A stretch of DNA of 64,000 bases from Capnocytophaga ochracea DSM 7271 (GCF_000023285.1 NC_013162.1:1528501-1592500), one strand, 5' to 3'. Numbered from the stretch's first letter, positions 18,008-28,400 are shown. A program made the numbers and translations. The notes: a model not told the origin generated them from the sequence alone.

Positions 18008-19717
18008 TCAATCTGCTAAATCTCTAATTTTTAAAAACTCTTCTTTGAGCGTCTCTACTTTGCCGTGAGGAATAAAACTATCAGGAAGGGTGATGATTTT
18101 CAAAGGTATAGTATAACCGTGTTGGGTAGCAAATTCGGCTACGGCGCTGCCTAAACCGCCTGTGCTTCCTTCTTCTACTGTGATTACTTTTTTATAAGAA
18201 CGGAAGATATGATGTAGCGTCGCCTCGTCCAAAGGTTTGAGAAAACGGGCATCGTAATGGGCATATTTTTCGGGTTCAGCAGTTTGAGTGAGCTGTTGTT
18301 GTACATTTTCGGCAATGGCGCCAATGGTGAGTACGGCTATCTCGCTACCTTCTTTTAGCTGTTCGCCTTTGCCTATAATTAGCTGTTGAAAAGGTTGTTG
18401 CCAATCGGTTTGTGTACAACGACCACGAGGATAACGAATGACAATGGGGTGCTCGAGCGATTGCTGAGCGGTATAGAGCAAATTGCGCAACTCGGTAGCA
18501 TTACGGGGTGAAGCGATAATGAGGTTAGGAATAGGGCGCAAGAAAGCCATATCAAACACTCCGTGATGAGTGGCACCGTCTTCGCCTACGAGTCCTGCAC
18601 GGTCTATACAGAATACTACGGGCAGGTTTTGGAGGGCTACATCGTGAATAAGCTGGTCGTAAGCGCGCTGTAAAAATGTGGAATATACGACACAGTACGG
18701 TATAAAACCTTGTGTAGCCCAACCGGCAGCAAAGGTAACCGCGTGTTGTTCGGCAATACCGACGTCCATTACCCTATCGGGGAATGCCTTTTGCATAGTT
18801 GTGAGTCCGCTACCACTACTCATCGCAGGGGTGATGACAACTATCTTGGGGTTCTGCTGGGCGAGTTCGGTGAGGGTTTGCCCTACTACGTCTTGATATT
18901 TAGCAGGGAGAGCAGAGTTTTCAGGCAGAGGGTTGCCTGTGATTTTATCGAATTGTGAGGGGGAATGGAAGAATACTTGTGAGGCTTCGGCTTTGGGGTA
19001 TCCTTTACCTTTGGTGGTGACAACGTGTAAGAGGCGCACTCCACGGGCTTGCTTTTCGGCTTTGAGTGCCGTGATAAGCGCGGGGAGGTTGTGCCCGTCT
19101 ACTACGCCTTTGTAGGTAATCCCCAAAGCACTAAAAAAAGCACTGTGGGTAGCGTGTTCGGTTTTCAGTTGGGCAAGGTAATGAGAGAACGCTCCTACGG
19201 TGGGGTCGATAGCCATTGCATTGTCGTTCAGTATAATGAGCATATTGGCATCGGTGGTGCCTGCATAGTTCAGAGCCTCGAAAGCCATACCACTCACAAT
19301 AGAAGCATCGCCTATTACGGCTATATGTTGTCGCTTTTTATCGCCTGTCAAAGCTGATGCCATTGCCATACCCAAGACAGCAGAAAGAGAGGTAGATGAG
19401 TGTCCCGTACCAAAAGCATCGTACTGACTTTCTGCACGTTTAGGAAAACCACTGATACCTCCTCGCTCGCGTATATGTGTAAAATCCTCGTTTCTACCGG
19501 TGAGGATTTTATGAGCATAACTCTGGTGCCCTACGTCCCATACTAGTATATCCTGAGGAGTATCGAACACATAGTGCAACGCAATAGTAAGCTCTACCAC
19601 TCCGAGACTTGCACCTAAGTGCCCACCTCGTGTAGCAATAACCTCTATAATGCGGTTGCGGATTTGTTGCGCCAGAGCAGGAAGAGAGGTTATAAGAGTA
19701 TTTTTTAGTTGTTGCAT
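18008..19717 (-). CDS. dxs: 1-deoxy-D-xylulose-5-phosphate synthase, short form
   Basis: This 569-residue thiamine-diphosphate enzyme makes DXP from pyruvate and glyceraldehyde 3-phosphate for the isoprenoid MEP pathway. It has the N-terminal GGHLGASLGVVELT, the ThDP region IGDASIVSGMAFEALNYAG with NDNAMAID, and the transketolase pyrimidine-domain motifs MDVGIAEQHAVTFAAG and DRAGLVGEDGATHHG. It is about 50-70 residues shorter than the E. coli enzyme, mainly in loops. In the ThDP motif the usual GDG reads GDA; I believe this is lineage-specific, which can be tested by comparison. It is downstream of hemJ, and its promoter is uncertain. Confidence 0.92.
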   Translation of the reverse strand: MQQLKNTLITSLPALAQQIRNRIIEVIATRGGHLGASLGVVELTIALHYVFDTPQDILVWDVGHQSYAHKILTGRNEDFTHIRERGGISGFPKRAESQYDAFGTGHSSTSLSAVLGMAMASALTGDKKRQHIAVIGDASIVSGMAFEALNYAGTTDANMLIILNDNAMAIDPTVGAFSHYLAQLKTEHATHSAFFSALGITYKGVVDGHNLPALITALKAEKQARGVRLLHVVTTKGKGYPKAEASQVFFHSPSQFDKITGNPLPENSALPAKYQDVVGQTLTELAQQNPKIVVITPAMSSGSGLTTMQKAFPDRVMDVGIAEQHAVTFAAGWATQGFIPYCVVYSTFLQRAYDQLIHDVALQNLPVVFCIDRAGLVGEDGATHHGVFDMAFLRPIPNLIIASPRNATELRNLLYTAQQSLEHPIVIRYPRGRCTQTDWQQPFQQLIIGKGEQLKEGSEIAVLTIGAIAENVQQQLTQTAEPEKYAHYDARFLKPLDEATLHHIFRSYKKVITVEEGSTGGLGSAVAEFATQHGYTIPLKIITLPDSFIPHGKVETLKEEFLKIRDLAD

Positions 19718-19786
19718 ATTAAGCTTACGCTATATAAATTCAACAAAAAAGTTAAAAAGGATAAGGTTTATGCCTTAGAAATCAAA

Positions 19787-19794
19787 CAAATCTA
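19787..19794 (-). promoter_or_regulatory. Possible -7 box of dxs
   Basis: TAGATTTG on the minus strand fits TAnnTTTG, 70 bp before the dxs start. No well-placed -33 TTG is present, so the call is weak. Confidence 0.35.
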
Positions 19795-19892
19795 TTCAAA
19801 TCAAACAATTAGAAAAGAAGTGTAGCTTGTGTTTGAAACTTTGGCTAAGTTTGCGACGCACTCATTGGCTAATTTGTTAATTTTCAAATTTG

Positions 19893-20438
19893 CTAATTCT
19901 TTCCTTTATTTACCAATTTCACTACTAACATTATCAGAGCTCCCATTACTACAAAAGCTATTAAAGAAAAATACCAATAGGTGATGAATAAGCCTTTTAG
20001 TATCACGGCGAAAACCACTACAAAGAGGATAATTGTCGCTATTTCGTTGAGCATTCGCAGTTGTACCGAAGTAAGAGAGGCGCGACCCGCTTGGAGTCGT
20101 TTCATTATGCGCCAAGAATAGTAATGATATACAAACAAAAAGGCGATGAATAGCAGTTTGACGTGAAACCATCCTTGTTTAATAAGCGTCCACTCGCCAT
20201 CGTCGTATAGCATATAGAGTCCGCTAAGAGTCATCAGCACCAGCGCCGGCACGGTAATGATGTTCCACAAGCGCTCTTCCATAAAGCTGAATTGTTTGTG
20301 GAGAATTGAGCGTTCGGGGTCATCTTTTTCCAAGGCTTCGGTGTGATAGATAAATAGTCGCACCATATAGAAAAGCCCTGCGAAGTAGCTCACTACAAAG
20401 ATGATATGTATGCTTTTAGCAATAAGGTAATCGGTCAT
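19893..20438 (-). CDS. hemJ: HemJ-like protoporphyrinogen oxidase (CopD-type membrane protein)
   Basis: This is a 181-residue membrane protein with five hydrophobic segments. The conserved His of SIHIIFVVSYFAGLFYMVR and the segment FHVKLLFIAFLFVYHYYSW, with a Lys, match the HemJ/UPF0093 family, which oxidises protoporphyrinogen IX to protoporphyrin IX. It lies 85 bp from hemH, the gene for the next step (iron insertion), which strongly supports the assignment. It appears to have its own promoter at 20466-20473. Confidence 0.88.
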   Translation of the reverse strand: MTDYLIAKSIHIIFVVSYFAGLFYMVRLFIYHTEALEKDDPERSILHKQFSFMEERLWNIITVPALVLMTLSGLYMLYDDGEWTLIKQGWFHVKLLFIAFLFVYHYYSWRIMKRLQAGRASLTSVQLRMLNEIATIILFVVVFAVILKGLFITYWYFSLIAFVVMGALIMLVVKLVNKGKN

Positions 20439-20465
20439 TAGAAATATTTTAAGCGTTTCAGATTA

Positions 20466-20473
20466 CAAAGATA
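20466..20473 (-). promoter_or_regulatory. Possible -7 box of hemJ
   Basis: TATCTTTG on the minus strand is a full match to TAnnTTTG, 27 bp before the hemJ start. No clear -33 box was found at the expected spacing. Confidence 0.5.
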
Positions 20474-20523
20474 GAAATTAATCAGCTAAAATAAAAAAAG
20501 AAGTCGTCCGAAAAGTTTTAATC

Positions 20524-21555
20524 TTATCTTTCATCTCTTGTCTCTTCATTAATCCAAGAGGAGAGAGCTTGTACCCATAGGTCGGAGTCGTTGAGGCAGG
20601 GAATCATTTTAAAATTTTCACCACCATTTTTGCGGAAAGATTTACCTCCTACTATTTCTATTTCTTCGAGAGTTTCTACGCAATCGGCGACAAAGGCAGG
20701 AGCGATGACTGCTAATTTCTTTACACCATTTCGGGCAAGTTCTATAATTTTATCGGAAGTGAAAGGGGTAATCCACTTATCCTTCCCCAAACGCGATTGA
20801 AACGCTTGTGAGTATTTTCCTTTTTCTAATCCTAACTTTTCTGCCAATAAGCGAGTAGTCTCAAAACAATGACTGCGGTAGCAGTGTGTTCCTTCTTCGC
20901 TGTAAGGGTCGCAACAAGTTACACCTTCTACAATGTGTTTGTGTGCAGAGGTAGGTGTGGTTTTGTAGAGATGACGCTCGGGTACACCGTGATAAGAAAA
21001 GAGCAAATGGTCGAAAGGGGCTGTCCCTAAATGAGCGCGTACTACCTGCGCTAAAGCCTCGATATACTCGGGGCGATGGAAGAAAGCAGGAAACTTGGTG
21101 AGGCGCATATTAGGATAAGAGGCTTTGATGAGTTTTTCGGTGAGGACTTCAATGGTTTCGGTAGTAGCCATTGCGTATTGAGGATAAAGAGGAATGAGGA
21201 GTACCTCATCAACTCCTTTGCTGTGTAATTCTTTTAGTGCATTGGCGATATTTGGGTTGCCATAACGCATTGCTAATACTACGGGTACAGAGACTTTGCG
21301 CTGTACTTTTTCAGTAAGCCAACGACTAATGACAATGAGCGGAGAACCTTCGCTCCACCATATTTTTTGATAGGCTTTACTGGTTTTAGGTGGACGCGTA
21401 TTGAGAATAACCCCGTGTACCAAAGCATAGCGCAATAGGTAAGGCAGGTCGATGACGCGTTCGTCCATTAAAAATTCTTTTAGATATCGTTTGACGTCTT
21501 TTATTGCAAAGGAATCGGGTGATCCTAAATTTACGAGTAATACTCCTTTGGGCAT
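20524..21555 (-). CDS. hemH: Ferrochelatase
   Basis: This 343-residue enzyme inserts Fe2+ into protoporphyrin IX. The N-terminal LLVNLGSPDS, the catalytic His in FSYHGVPERHL, and the ETLEEIEI helix with its conserved Glu residues are intact. Cysteines in CDPYSEEGTHCYRSHCFET could be structural or bind a metal; I cannot tell. It is 25 bp downstream of ftsW, where murG is often found, so heme and cell-wall genes share a transcript here. Confidence 0.95.
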   Translation of the reverse strand: MPKGVLLVNLGSPDSFAIKDVKRYLKEFLMDERVIDLPYLLRYALVHGVILNTRPPKTSKAYQKIWWSEGSPLIVISRWLTEKVQRKVSVPVVLAMRYGNPNIANALKELHSKGVDEVLLIPLYPQYAMATTETIEVLTEKLIKASYPNMRLTKFPAFFHRPEYIEALAQVVRAHLGTAPFDHLLFSYHGVPERHLYKTTPTSAHKHIVEGVTCCDPYSEEGTHCYRSHCFETTRLLAEKLGLEKGKYSQAFQSRLGKDKWITPFTSDKIIELARNGVKKLAVIAPAFVADCVETLEEIEIVGGKSFRKNGGENFKMIPCLNDSDLWVQALSSWINEETRDER

Positions 21556-21580
21556 TTTTAGTTAAGTGAAAAGTTAAAAG

Positions 21581-22813
21581 TTAATCGCCTGTGCGGTTCG
21601 CATTTTTCATTTGTCTGAGAGCGCTTTCAGCGAGTTCTTCCTCTACGTCGGCTTCGGGTTTGTCTTTCTCCATCTTACCATCTTTGCGCTTTTGGGCACT
21701 TACGGAGAGAATACACCCTAAGGCTAAGCACGTCATCCATAGTGATGTACCCCCACTACTGATGAGAGGTAGGTTCTGCCCCGTTACGGGAAAGAGTTCT
21801 ACTGCTACTCCCATATTAATGATTGCTTGCAAGAGTATTGGGAAACCTAAGCCTAATACTAATAACTGTCCGTAGAGGGTAGGTGCTTTTTGTGAGATGA
21901 CTACAATGCGAATGAGCAATAGTATGTAAAGCACCATTATAACGATAGCTCCTAATGAGCCATATTCTTCGGTGATGATAGCATAAATAAAGTCGGAGGA
22001 ACTTTGAGGGAGGAAGTTTTTCATTGTGCTTTTGCCTGCTCCTTGTCCCATTATACCTCCTTTGGCAATAGCCATTTTGGAACGCTCTATCTGATAGCCT
22101 TCTTTGTTGTCCTCACCTCCCATAAACGATTCGATACGACTCATCCAAGTATCTACCCTATTGGGGAAAGCTTCAGGGAAGGCTTTTACTACTAATAAGA
22201 AAAGTGCAAGGAAAACAATTGCAATGCCTATAGCTGAAAAGATATGTTTCATTGGGAAACGACCCAAGAAAGTGAGCATCAGCACTGAGCTGAGGATTAG
22301 CATTGCGGTAGATAGGTTAGAAAGAAGCACTAAGGCTGCAATCACTCCTACGGGCATCCACAGGGGTAAGATAGTTTCTTTGAAAGAGAGTTTTTTGCCG
22401 TAGTTTTTAGCTAAATAAGAAGCTACATAAGCCATCAGCATTACCATTGCAAAGGTGGAGGGCTGAAAAGAGAAACCCCCTACGCTGAGCCATCGGCTGG
22501 CGTTTGCCCCTTCGATGGTGCTTCCTGAAAGGTTTGCAAAGATGAGCAGGAGCACCGCTAAGATAAGCCCCAGTTTAGAAGCAGGACGAAAAAAACGATA
22601 AGGTGTACGATGTACGATATAAAGAGTGAGATAGCCAACCCCTACAAACACCAAGTGCTTGATGAGGTAGCCAAAAGGAGTACCCTTACCCACTACATAC
22701 ACTAAGTTGGTACTGGTGCTGTACACCGCCAAGAAGGAGAAGAGGGTAAAGACGAGTATTAGCGCCCAAAGGGTTTTATCGCCTTTGATATGTGAGGCTA
22801 TCCATTCGCGCAT
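21581..22813 (-). CDS. ftsW: FtsW-type lipid II polymerase (SEDS family)
   Basis: This 410-residue polytopic membrane protein has about 10 hydrophobic segments and the SEDS motifs, including the extracellular Arg-rich loop and the C-terminal PLISSGGTSLWMT. The long cytoplasmic tail (about residues 375-410) is charged. SEDS proteins polymerise lipid II; FtsW works at the septum. The choice of FtsW over RodA rests on the adjacent murD (2 bp apart). It probably forms an operon murD-ftsW-hemH. Confidence 0.9.
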   Translation of the reverse strand: MREWIASHIKGDKTLWALILVFTLFSFLAVYSTSTNLVYVVGKGTPFGYLIKHLVFVGVGYLTLYIVHRTPYRFFRPASKLGLILAVLLLIFANLSGSTIEGANASRWLSVGGFSFQPSTFAMVMLMAYVASYLAKNYGKKLSFKETILPLWMPVGVIAALVLLSNLSTAMLILSSVLMLTFLGRFPMKHIFSAIGIAIVFLALFLLVVKAFPEAFPNRVDTWMSRIESFMGGEDNKEGYQIERSKMAIAKGGIMGQGAGKSTMKNFLPQSSSDFIYAIITEEYGSLGAIVIMVLYILLLIRIVVISQKAPTLYGQLLVLGLGFPILLQAIINMGVAVELFPVTGQNLPLISSGGTSLWMTCLALGCILSVSAQKRKDGKMEKDKPEADVEEELAESALRQMKNANRTGD

Positions 22814-22815
22814 TA

Positions 22816-24150
22816 TTACAGTTTCTGAACGGCTGCTTTAAAGAGGTCTCCGCGTTCTTCGTAGTTTTTAAAGAGGTCGAAGCTGGCGCAAGCGGGGGAT
22901 AATAGTACTGTATCGCCTTCTTGAGCAAAACTTTGTGCTAATTTCACGGCTTCGTCCATTGAGCGAGTTTCGACAAGCGTGTCTATTGTGTTGTAAAACG
23001 ATTGAATAATAGGGGTATTATCGACTCCGAGGCATACAATAGCTCTTACTTTTTCGTGTACATAAGGTAAAAGAGAGTTATAGTCGTTGCCTTTGTCTTG
23101 TCCGCCAACTATCCACACGATAGGAGTTTTAATGGTGTCGAGAGCGTAGAATACTGAATTTACGTTAGTAGCTTTAGAGTCGTTTACGTAAGTAACGCCA
23201 TCTACTACTTTCACCTCTTCGAGGCGGTGGGGAGCACCTTTAAAGCCTTTGAGACTTTCGCGCAATGAGTTGTTGCGGATATTTACCAAGCGAGCAGCTA
23301 CACTTGCTGCCATTGTATTTTTAATGTTGTGCTTGCCACGAAGGCTAATTTCTTCAACGTCGATTTCAGTAGTTTGATTCTCTAACATAATGTATATTTT
23401 ATTATCTTTTAAGAAAGCTCCTTGTGGGAGTTCTTTCTCTATAGAAAAAGGTATGAGTTTAGATTTTATAGTATGGGTGCTGAGCCACTGTGTAATTACC
23501 TCGTCGTCGGCATCATAGATAAGGTAATCATTTTCAGTTTGGTTCATCGCGATACGGAATTTAGAGTCGATATAGTTTTCGAACTTATAGTCGTACCTAT
23601 CGAGATGGTCAGGAGTTATGTTAAGCAACACGGCGATATGGGGGGCGAAATGCTCTATGCCGTCTAACTGAAAACTACTGATTTCGAGTACATAATACGG
23701 TGGATTTTTGGTAGCTACTAATTCGGCGAAGCTATAACCTATGTTTCCGCCAAGTCCCACTTGCAATCCCGCTTCTTTGAAAATGTGATAAGTGAGCAAG
23801 GTGGTAGTGGTTTTACCATTACTACCTGTGATGCCTACAATGAGGCTATCGGTATATTGGCTTGCAAATTCTATTTCAGAAATCACAGCAATGCCTTTTT
23901 CGTGAGCTTTTTTGATGATAGGTGCTTTATCTGGGATACCTGGGCTTTTCATAATCACATCGGCTGAGAGAATTTTCTCTTCGGTGTGTGTGCCTTCTTC
24001 CCACTGAATGCCTTCTTTGTTAAGAGTTTCGCGGTAGTGAGGTTTTAGGGAACCTTTATCGGAAAGGAATACTTCCCAGCCTTTTTGTTTACCGAGAATG
24101 GCAGTTCCTACACCACTTTCACCACCTCCTAATATTACTAAACGTTTCAT
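22816..24150 (-). CDS. murD: UDP-N-acetylmuramoylalanine-D-glutamate ligase
   Basis: This 444-residue Mur ligase has the ATP-binding loop GITGSNGKTTTTLL, the NDSKATNVNSV motif for the nucleotide and peptide, and the C-terminal LSPACASFDLFKNYEERG block typical of MurD. It adds D-glutamate to UDP-MurNAc-L-Ala in the cytosol. The start is at 24150, 42 bp below the promoter at 24192-24221. It is the first gene of the murD-ftsW-hemH group. Confidence 0.96.
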   Translation of the reverse strand: MKRLVILGGGESGVGTAILGKQKGWEVFLSDKGSLKPHYRETLNKEGIQWEEGTHTEEKILSADVIMKSPGIPDKAPIIKKAHEKGIAVISEIEFASQYTDSLIVGITGSNGKTTTTLLTYHIFKEAGLQVGLGGNIGYSFAELVATKNPPYYVLEISSFQLDGIEHFAPHIAVLLNITPDHLDRYDYKFENYIDSKFRIAMNQTENDYLIYDADDEVITQWLSTHTIKSKLIPFSIEKELPQGAFLKDNKIYIMLENQTTEIDVEEISLRGKHNIKNTMAASVAARLVNIRNNSLRESLKGFKGAPHRLEEVKVVDGVTYVNDSKATNVNSVFYALDTIKTPIVWIVGGQDKGNDYNSLLPYVHEKVRAIVCLGVDNTPIIQSFYNTIDTLVETRSMDEAVKLAQSFAQEGDTVLLSPACASFDLFKNYEERGDLFKAAVQKL

Positions 24151-24191
24151 TGATAAAACCTCGTTTTGTTGAGGTGCTTATTATTTTTGGG

Positions 24192-24221
24192 CAAAGGTAC
24201 AAAACAAATAGGAATTAGCAA
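24192..24221 (-). promoter_or_regulatory. Promoter of murD
   Basis: On the minus strand TTG (24219-24221), continued as TTGCTAATT, lies 19 bp before TACCTTTG (24192-24199). Confidence 0.8.
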
Positions 24222-24245
24222 GGGAGAAAGCGAAAAAAAATAAAT

Positions 24246-24344
24246 AATGCCGACAATGCCAGAAATGCCAATAATGCCAATAATACCAGAAATGCCAATA
24301 ATACCAGAAATGCCAATAATACCAGAAATGCCAATAATACTGAT
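24246..24344 (+). repeat. 9-bp tandem array, 11 units
   Basis: Eleven 9-bp units (aatgccgac, aatgccaga, aatgccaat, aataccaga, and so on) alternate so that an 18-bp super-repeat (gaaatgccaataatacca) appears at 24289-24324. It lies upstream of the murD promoter and is read as a Gly-Ile repeat only by chance. Confidence 0.85.
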
Positions 24345-25360
24345 AATTAACTTTGCCAAAGGTGCGAGCCGCACAGGCAACCGTAGCACGGCAGGCAGTA
24401 AAAATTAGCAGATTAGCAAATTTGAAAATTAGCAAATGTGGAGGGTTGGGGAGTTCGGAAGGAAACGGAGAAGTTCGGAAGAGGGGAGGAAGAGTTTTTG
24501 ATGAAAAAAGGGTGTAAGGAGGGTGGGGGTAGCTTATAGAGAGCTTATAGGAAGCTTATACGAATCTTGGACGATTGGTATAGAAAGGGTGTATAAATGA
24601 TTGATTAATAATATAATACAGCGATATAAAAAATGCTAAAAACGGGGTTTCGAGGCGAAAGAAAAAGAATCCTCACCCCGTTCACATACTCTCCTATTCG
24701 GAGACTTCTCCAAAGGAGAGGGGGAATGTAGCGACAGAAAGGGGAATTAGCAAATTAGAAAATTTGGAGATTAGTGAATTTGTTGGAGGAGTTTAGAGGG
24801 AATGTGCTGCAAAAATAGGATTAGAAAATTTGGAGATTAGTTGGAGGGACTCAGAAAGACTTCTCTCTTTATTCACTTACTCGGCTACTACGGGTAACTC
24901 TCAGAGAGTATAGGTGAGTGATTTTCAACTTTGCCAAAGATCGTAGCACGACGGGCGAATAGAAATTTTGCCAAAGTGTAGGGCTCATTGGATAAGCATT
25001 GAACTATATAGATTGGATAGACATTAAACGAAGATGAATTTGAGATAAAATACATAATATAAATAAGGTGATAAAAGTTTTTGTGTAAAAACTTCCAATT
25101 ATCTGTGTAAAGGAGGTGAAAAAAGAGTGAAAAAAGAGGGTGTTTTTTACCAAAATAGCGTCTTGGAAATGTTAAATTTTTGTATACAAAAAGTTAAAAT
25201 ATAGCTAAAAAATAGCGGACTAAAAGGGTGGATTGTTTTTCTTTTTCACAGTTGTATGTAATTAATAATGTTATAGTTGTGTAAGGTTTTTCCGTTGAAA
25301 GAGCAGGGTGGGGAAGGGGTAGACGAGCGACTTTTGTTTTAACATTCGCAATAAAAGAGT
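24345..25360. other. Gene-free stretch upstream of the giant adhesin gene
   Basis: No gene is supported over about 1 kb. It holds two copies of a 14-bp motif (gtagcacggcaggc, gtagcacgacgggc at 24383-24396 and 24943-24956, each preceded by aactttgccaaag), dispersed repeat copy C at 24524-24665, ATTAGCAAATT-like motifs and short CTCCAAAGGAG inverted repeats. Confidence 0.5.
24524..24665 (+). repeat. Dispersed repeat, copy C
   Basis: The 11-bp-unit block lies at 24531-24596, and the core ends in TTTCGAGGCGAAA near 24648-24660. Identity with copies B and D is high over about 135 bp, but copy C lacks the 7-bp-period tail. Confidence 0.8.
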
Positions 25361-25391
25361 TTTGCTGTTTCGAGAAAAATATATACTTTTG
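25361..25391 (+). promoter_or_regulatory. Promoter of the giant adhesin gene
   Basis: TTTG at 25361-25364 is followed after 19 bp by TACTTTTG at 25384-25391. The chosen start, 25442, is 51 bp downstream. Confidence 0.8.
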
Positions 25392-25441
25392 TGCATTAAA
25401 GTATAGTGATACTATTGTTTCAAAATAGCATATATAGCATT

Positions 25442-28400
25442 ATGAGAAAGTTTTTTCTAACAATTGTTTTTATAGTAATGACGGTCTTCGGGCTTTCGGC
25501 TCAAACACCGCTGAACTTAAACAACTTTAATGTTTCCACAACACCAGGGCAATGTGCCTCAGATGGGAAGATTAAGGTAACACTTCCTACTACTATGGGG
25601 CCTGTAGGTACCAAGTTGCAGGTAAAACTCGATGTACCTGGTGACCCGAGTGGTCGTACTTGGCCTATGGAAATAGGAGTGACGGGTAAAAATGAACACG
25701 AGTTTACTACGCTTAAAGCGGGTACGTACACTGTTACAATGGTGAATGTAGCTAATAACCAGAAATCTACTTTACCTAAAGTGGTAACGGTTACTTCTTC
25801 GTACGTACCACCAACTTTTAAAAGTTTTAAATCGGTACCGCCGTCTTGTACAGGGAATGGTAATGACGGTAGCGTGGTTTTCAGTATACAGAAAGGAGCT
25901 AAGGGACCTTTTAAAGTGCGCCTTACCAAAGGGGGTACTGAGCTGTATAATGCCACTCATAATGCTGTTGCGGGGCAAGACTTGGAAATCACTATTCAAG
26001 GGACTAATGCTAAACCAATTACTACAGGAAGTGGTTATGAGCTTACCGTAGAAGATACAATGAATGGTACTCCGAATTGTGGGGAAACCAATAAAACTAC
26101 TTTTTCAGTAGCGGCTTCTTCATTGAATATTGACTGTATGGAGTTTGAACTCGACAATGAGAATTCAGGTATACGCGTAGGAGCTGATTGTAAGTTTAAT
26201 TTTTCATTTCGTATAAAACGAAAAGACAATGTAGGTATACAACAAAGTTTAGAGAATGAAATTAAAGGGAAACCTGGCACCGCTGTTATAAAACGATATG
26301 ACTCAGCAGGGCATTATATCAATAGTTATGATATTACCTCTTCTTATCAAACGAGTGCTCGCCCACAAAAATCTAGTGCTTATTCTTTTATTACCAATAA
26401 TACAGTACAATTTCAAGAAGGAGATATTATTGAACTGACCATTAACTTAGGGAAAACACCTATAGTTAAGAAATTTAAACTTGATAAGGACTTAGTAGAT
26501 GTTCTAAGAAACAAATTGAACCCTACGAATTCACAAGATCCCTTTATATATATGGATAGAGCAGGTTCGACAGCGATAGCAGCAGTGAACCGTTCAGACC
26601 TAAACGCTGACCCTGCTAATCCTTGCCCCAGTGGTTCTTCGGCTAAGTATCTGTACGTAGAGGCTAATTGGAAAAAAATAGAATTGCCTAACCCAGACAG
26701 TGCTTCTGATAAGATGTACTTTGGGTTCTATAACTGGCAGAACTTTACTCCAGCAGACTGGGTAAAAAATCCATCAGCAGCAGGAGCCAAAGGATTTTAC
26801 TTTGAAATATACAAGTATATAGGTGCAGGCGACCCGAGTTGGAATGCTACTTATACACAGTCAGAAATAAGCGACTCTACTAAATGGCAACTTCTTATAC
26901 CAGGGACTGACTATACTTGGATAAACAACAACGGTAGTTTGTATGCCGATTTAGCTTCACAAGCTAATGGCTACTATAAGGTGAAGTTTAAAACTAAGGG
27001 AGCGGGAATTACTCAGTGCTATGAGCCAGAGCGTATTGTAAATATGACTCCTCTGCCTAATAAGATAGATGAGCGTTTTGACGGGATAGAAATTAATAGA
27101 GGGATATTTAAAGGTACTGTATCTATACGTAAATGGGTAGCAGGAAACCAATTTAATTATCCTATCACTGTGACTGTTGATTATTTAGACGATGGGCACA
27201 GTGGTACTACTCGTACTTTTGACTTCCAAACCGCTTTACCTTTTGAACCACTACACAAAGTAACGTATACTTTCCCTATGGTGAGAGAGGTGAGAAACCC
27301 TGATACTGCTAATGAGACGTATCGTTTTGAGTTTGGAGACCTTCCACAAGGTAGATATAATATTACTATTAAAGACCGTTGTGGCAATGAAGCAACCAAA
27401 GAATTCAACTTAAATACTCCGATGCAGTATGACAAAGATGAGGTGAAAGTAGAACAAGGATGTGTGGGAGCGGCAAAGGTTTCGTATGAAATAGGAACAA
27501 CTCCTGTAGGAACACTACGTTATGCACAATATACTTTATTAAAAAAGACTGCCACAGGCTATGACCAAGTAGTAGGAAGGAGCAATGACCATTCACACAC
27601 CTTTAATAACTTATCAGCAGGAGAGTATCTGTTACAGTCTACTTATTTTTATTACGCACGTATAAAACAATTGTGGGATGTAGGGAAACCTTCACAGAGA
27701 GAACAGTACTTTACTGATCCAGCTAATAGTATGAATTTGTATAGTGTAATCCCTTCTCCTGACACTCATAAACCTTCTGACCCTGTGAATGATGGTACAG
27801 GAGCTTTTCACGTCAGTCGTGTGTACTTAACCGTGAGCCCTACTGGAGAACTCAAACGCGATGTGGTGGGTACTTCGTGTAGTGCGGCATCGGGGACAGG
27901 ACTTATAGCGGTGAACGTTACAAATCCTGAGTATATCCGTTACCCATTACAATTCAGTATTAAGAATACCGTTACAGGAGTAGAAATTAAATCGCCAGTA
28001 TTTGGAGCTACTTCTACTGCTACGGGGTACGTATTTAAGAATGTTCCCGACGGTACTTATGCTGTGACCACTTCTCACGCTTGTGGTGATTACCCTGATT
28101 CGGCTTTGGTAACGGCAAATAACTATACTTCGCCAGGGGTTACCTATGTGGCAAGAAGCACGAACCCTTGTAATGGTGATGTGGTAGACCTTACCTTTGG
28201 CGGTTCGGCGCAACTCTTCAATATAGATTGGTTCCGTATAGAAGCTAATGCCACTGAAACTTTCTTGGGTAGTGAACAAACTATTAGTGATACGGTAACA
28301 CGCAATACCCAGTATGTGGTGCGTTACAGTTTGAAAGACCTCGGGTTGTGTACTACTAACTCGGGCAGTCATACTATTACTGTAAACTTCGCTCCTGACG

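Noticed and set aside
24147-24435. Minus-strand frames with Gly-Ile-Ser or Tyr-Trp-His repeats
   Set aside because: They are read-through of the 9-bp array at 24246-24344, overlap the murD promoter and start, and have no protein-like features outside the repeat.
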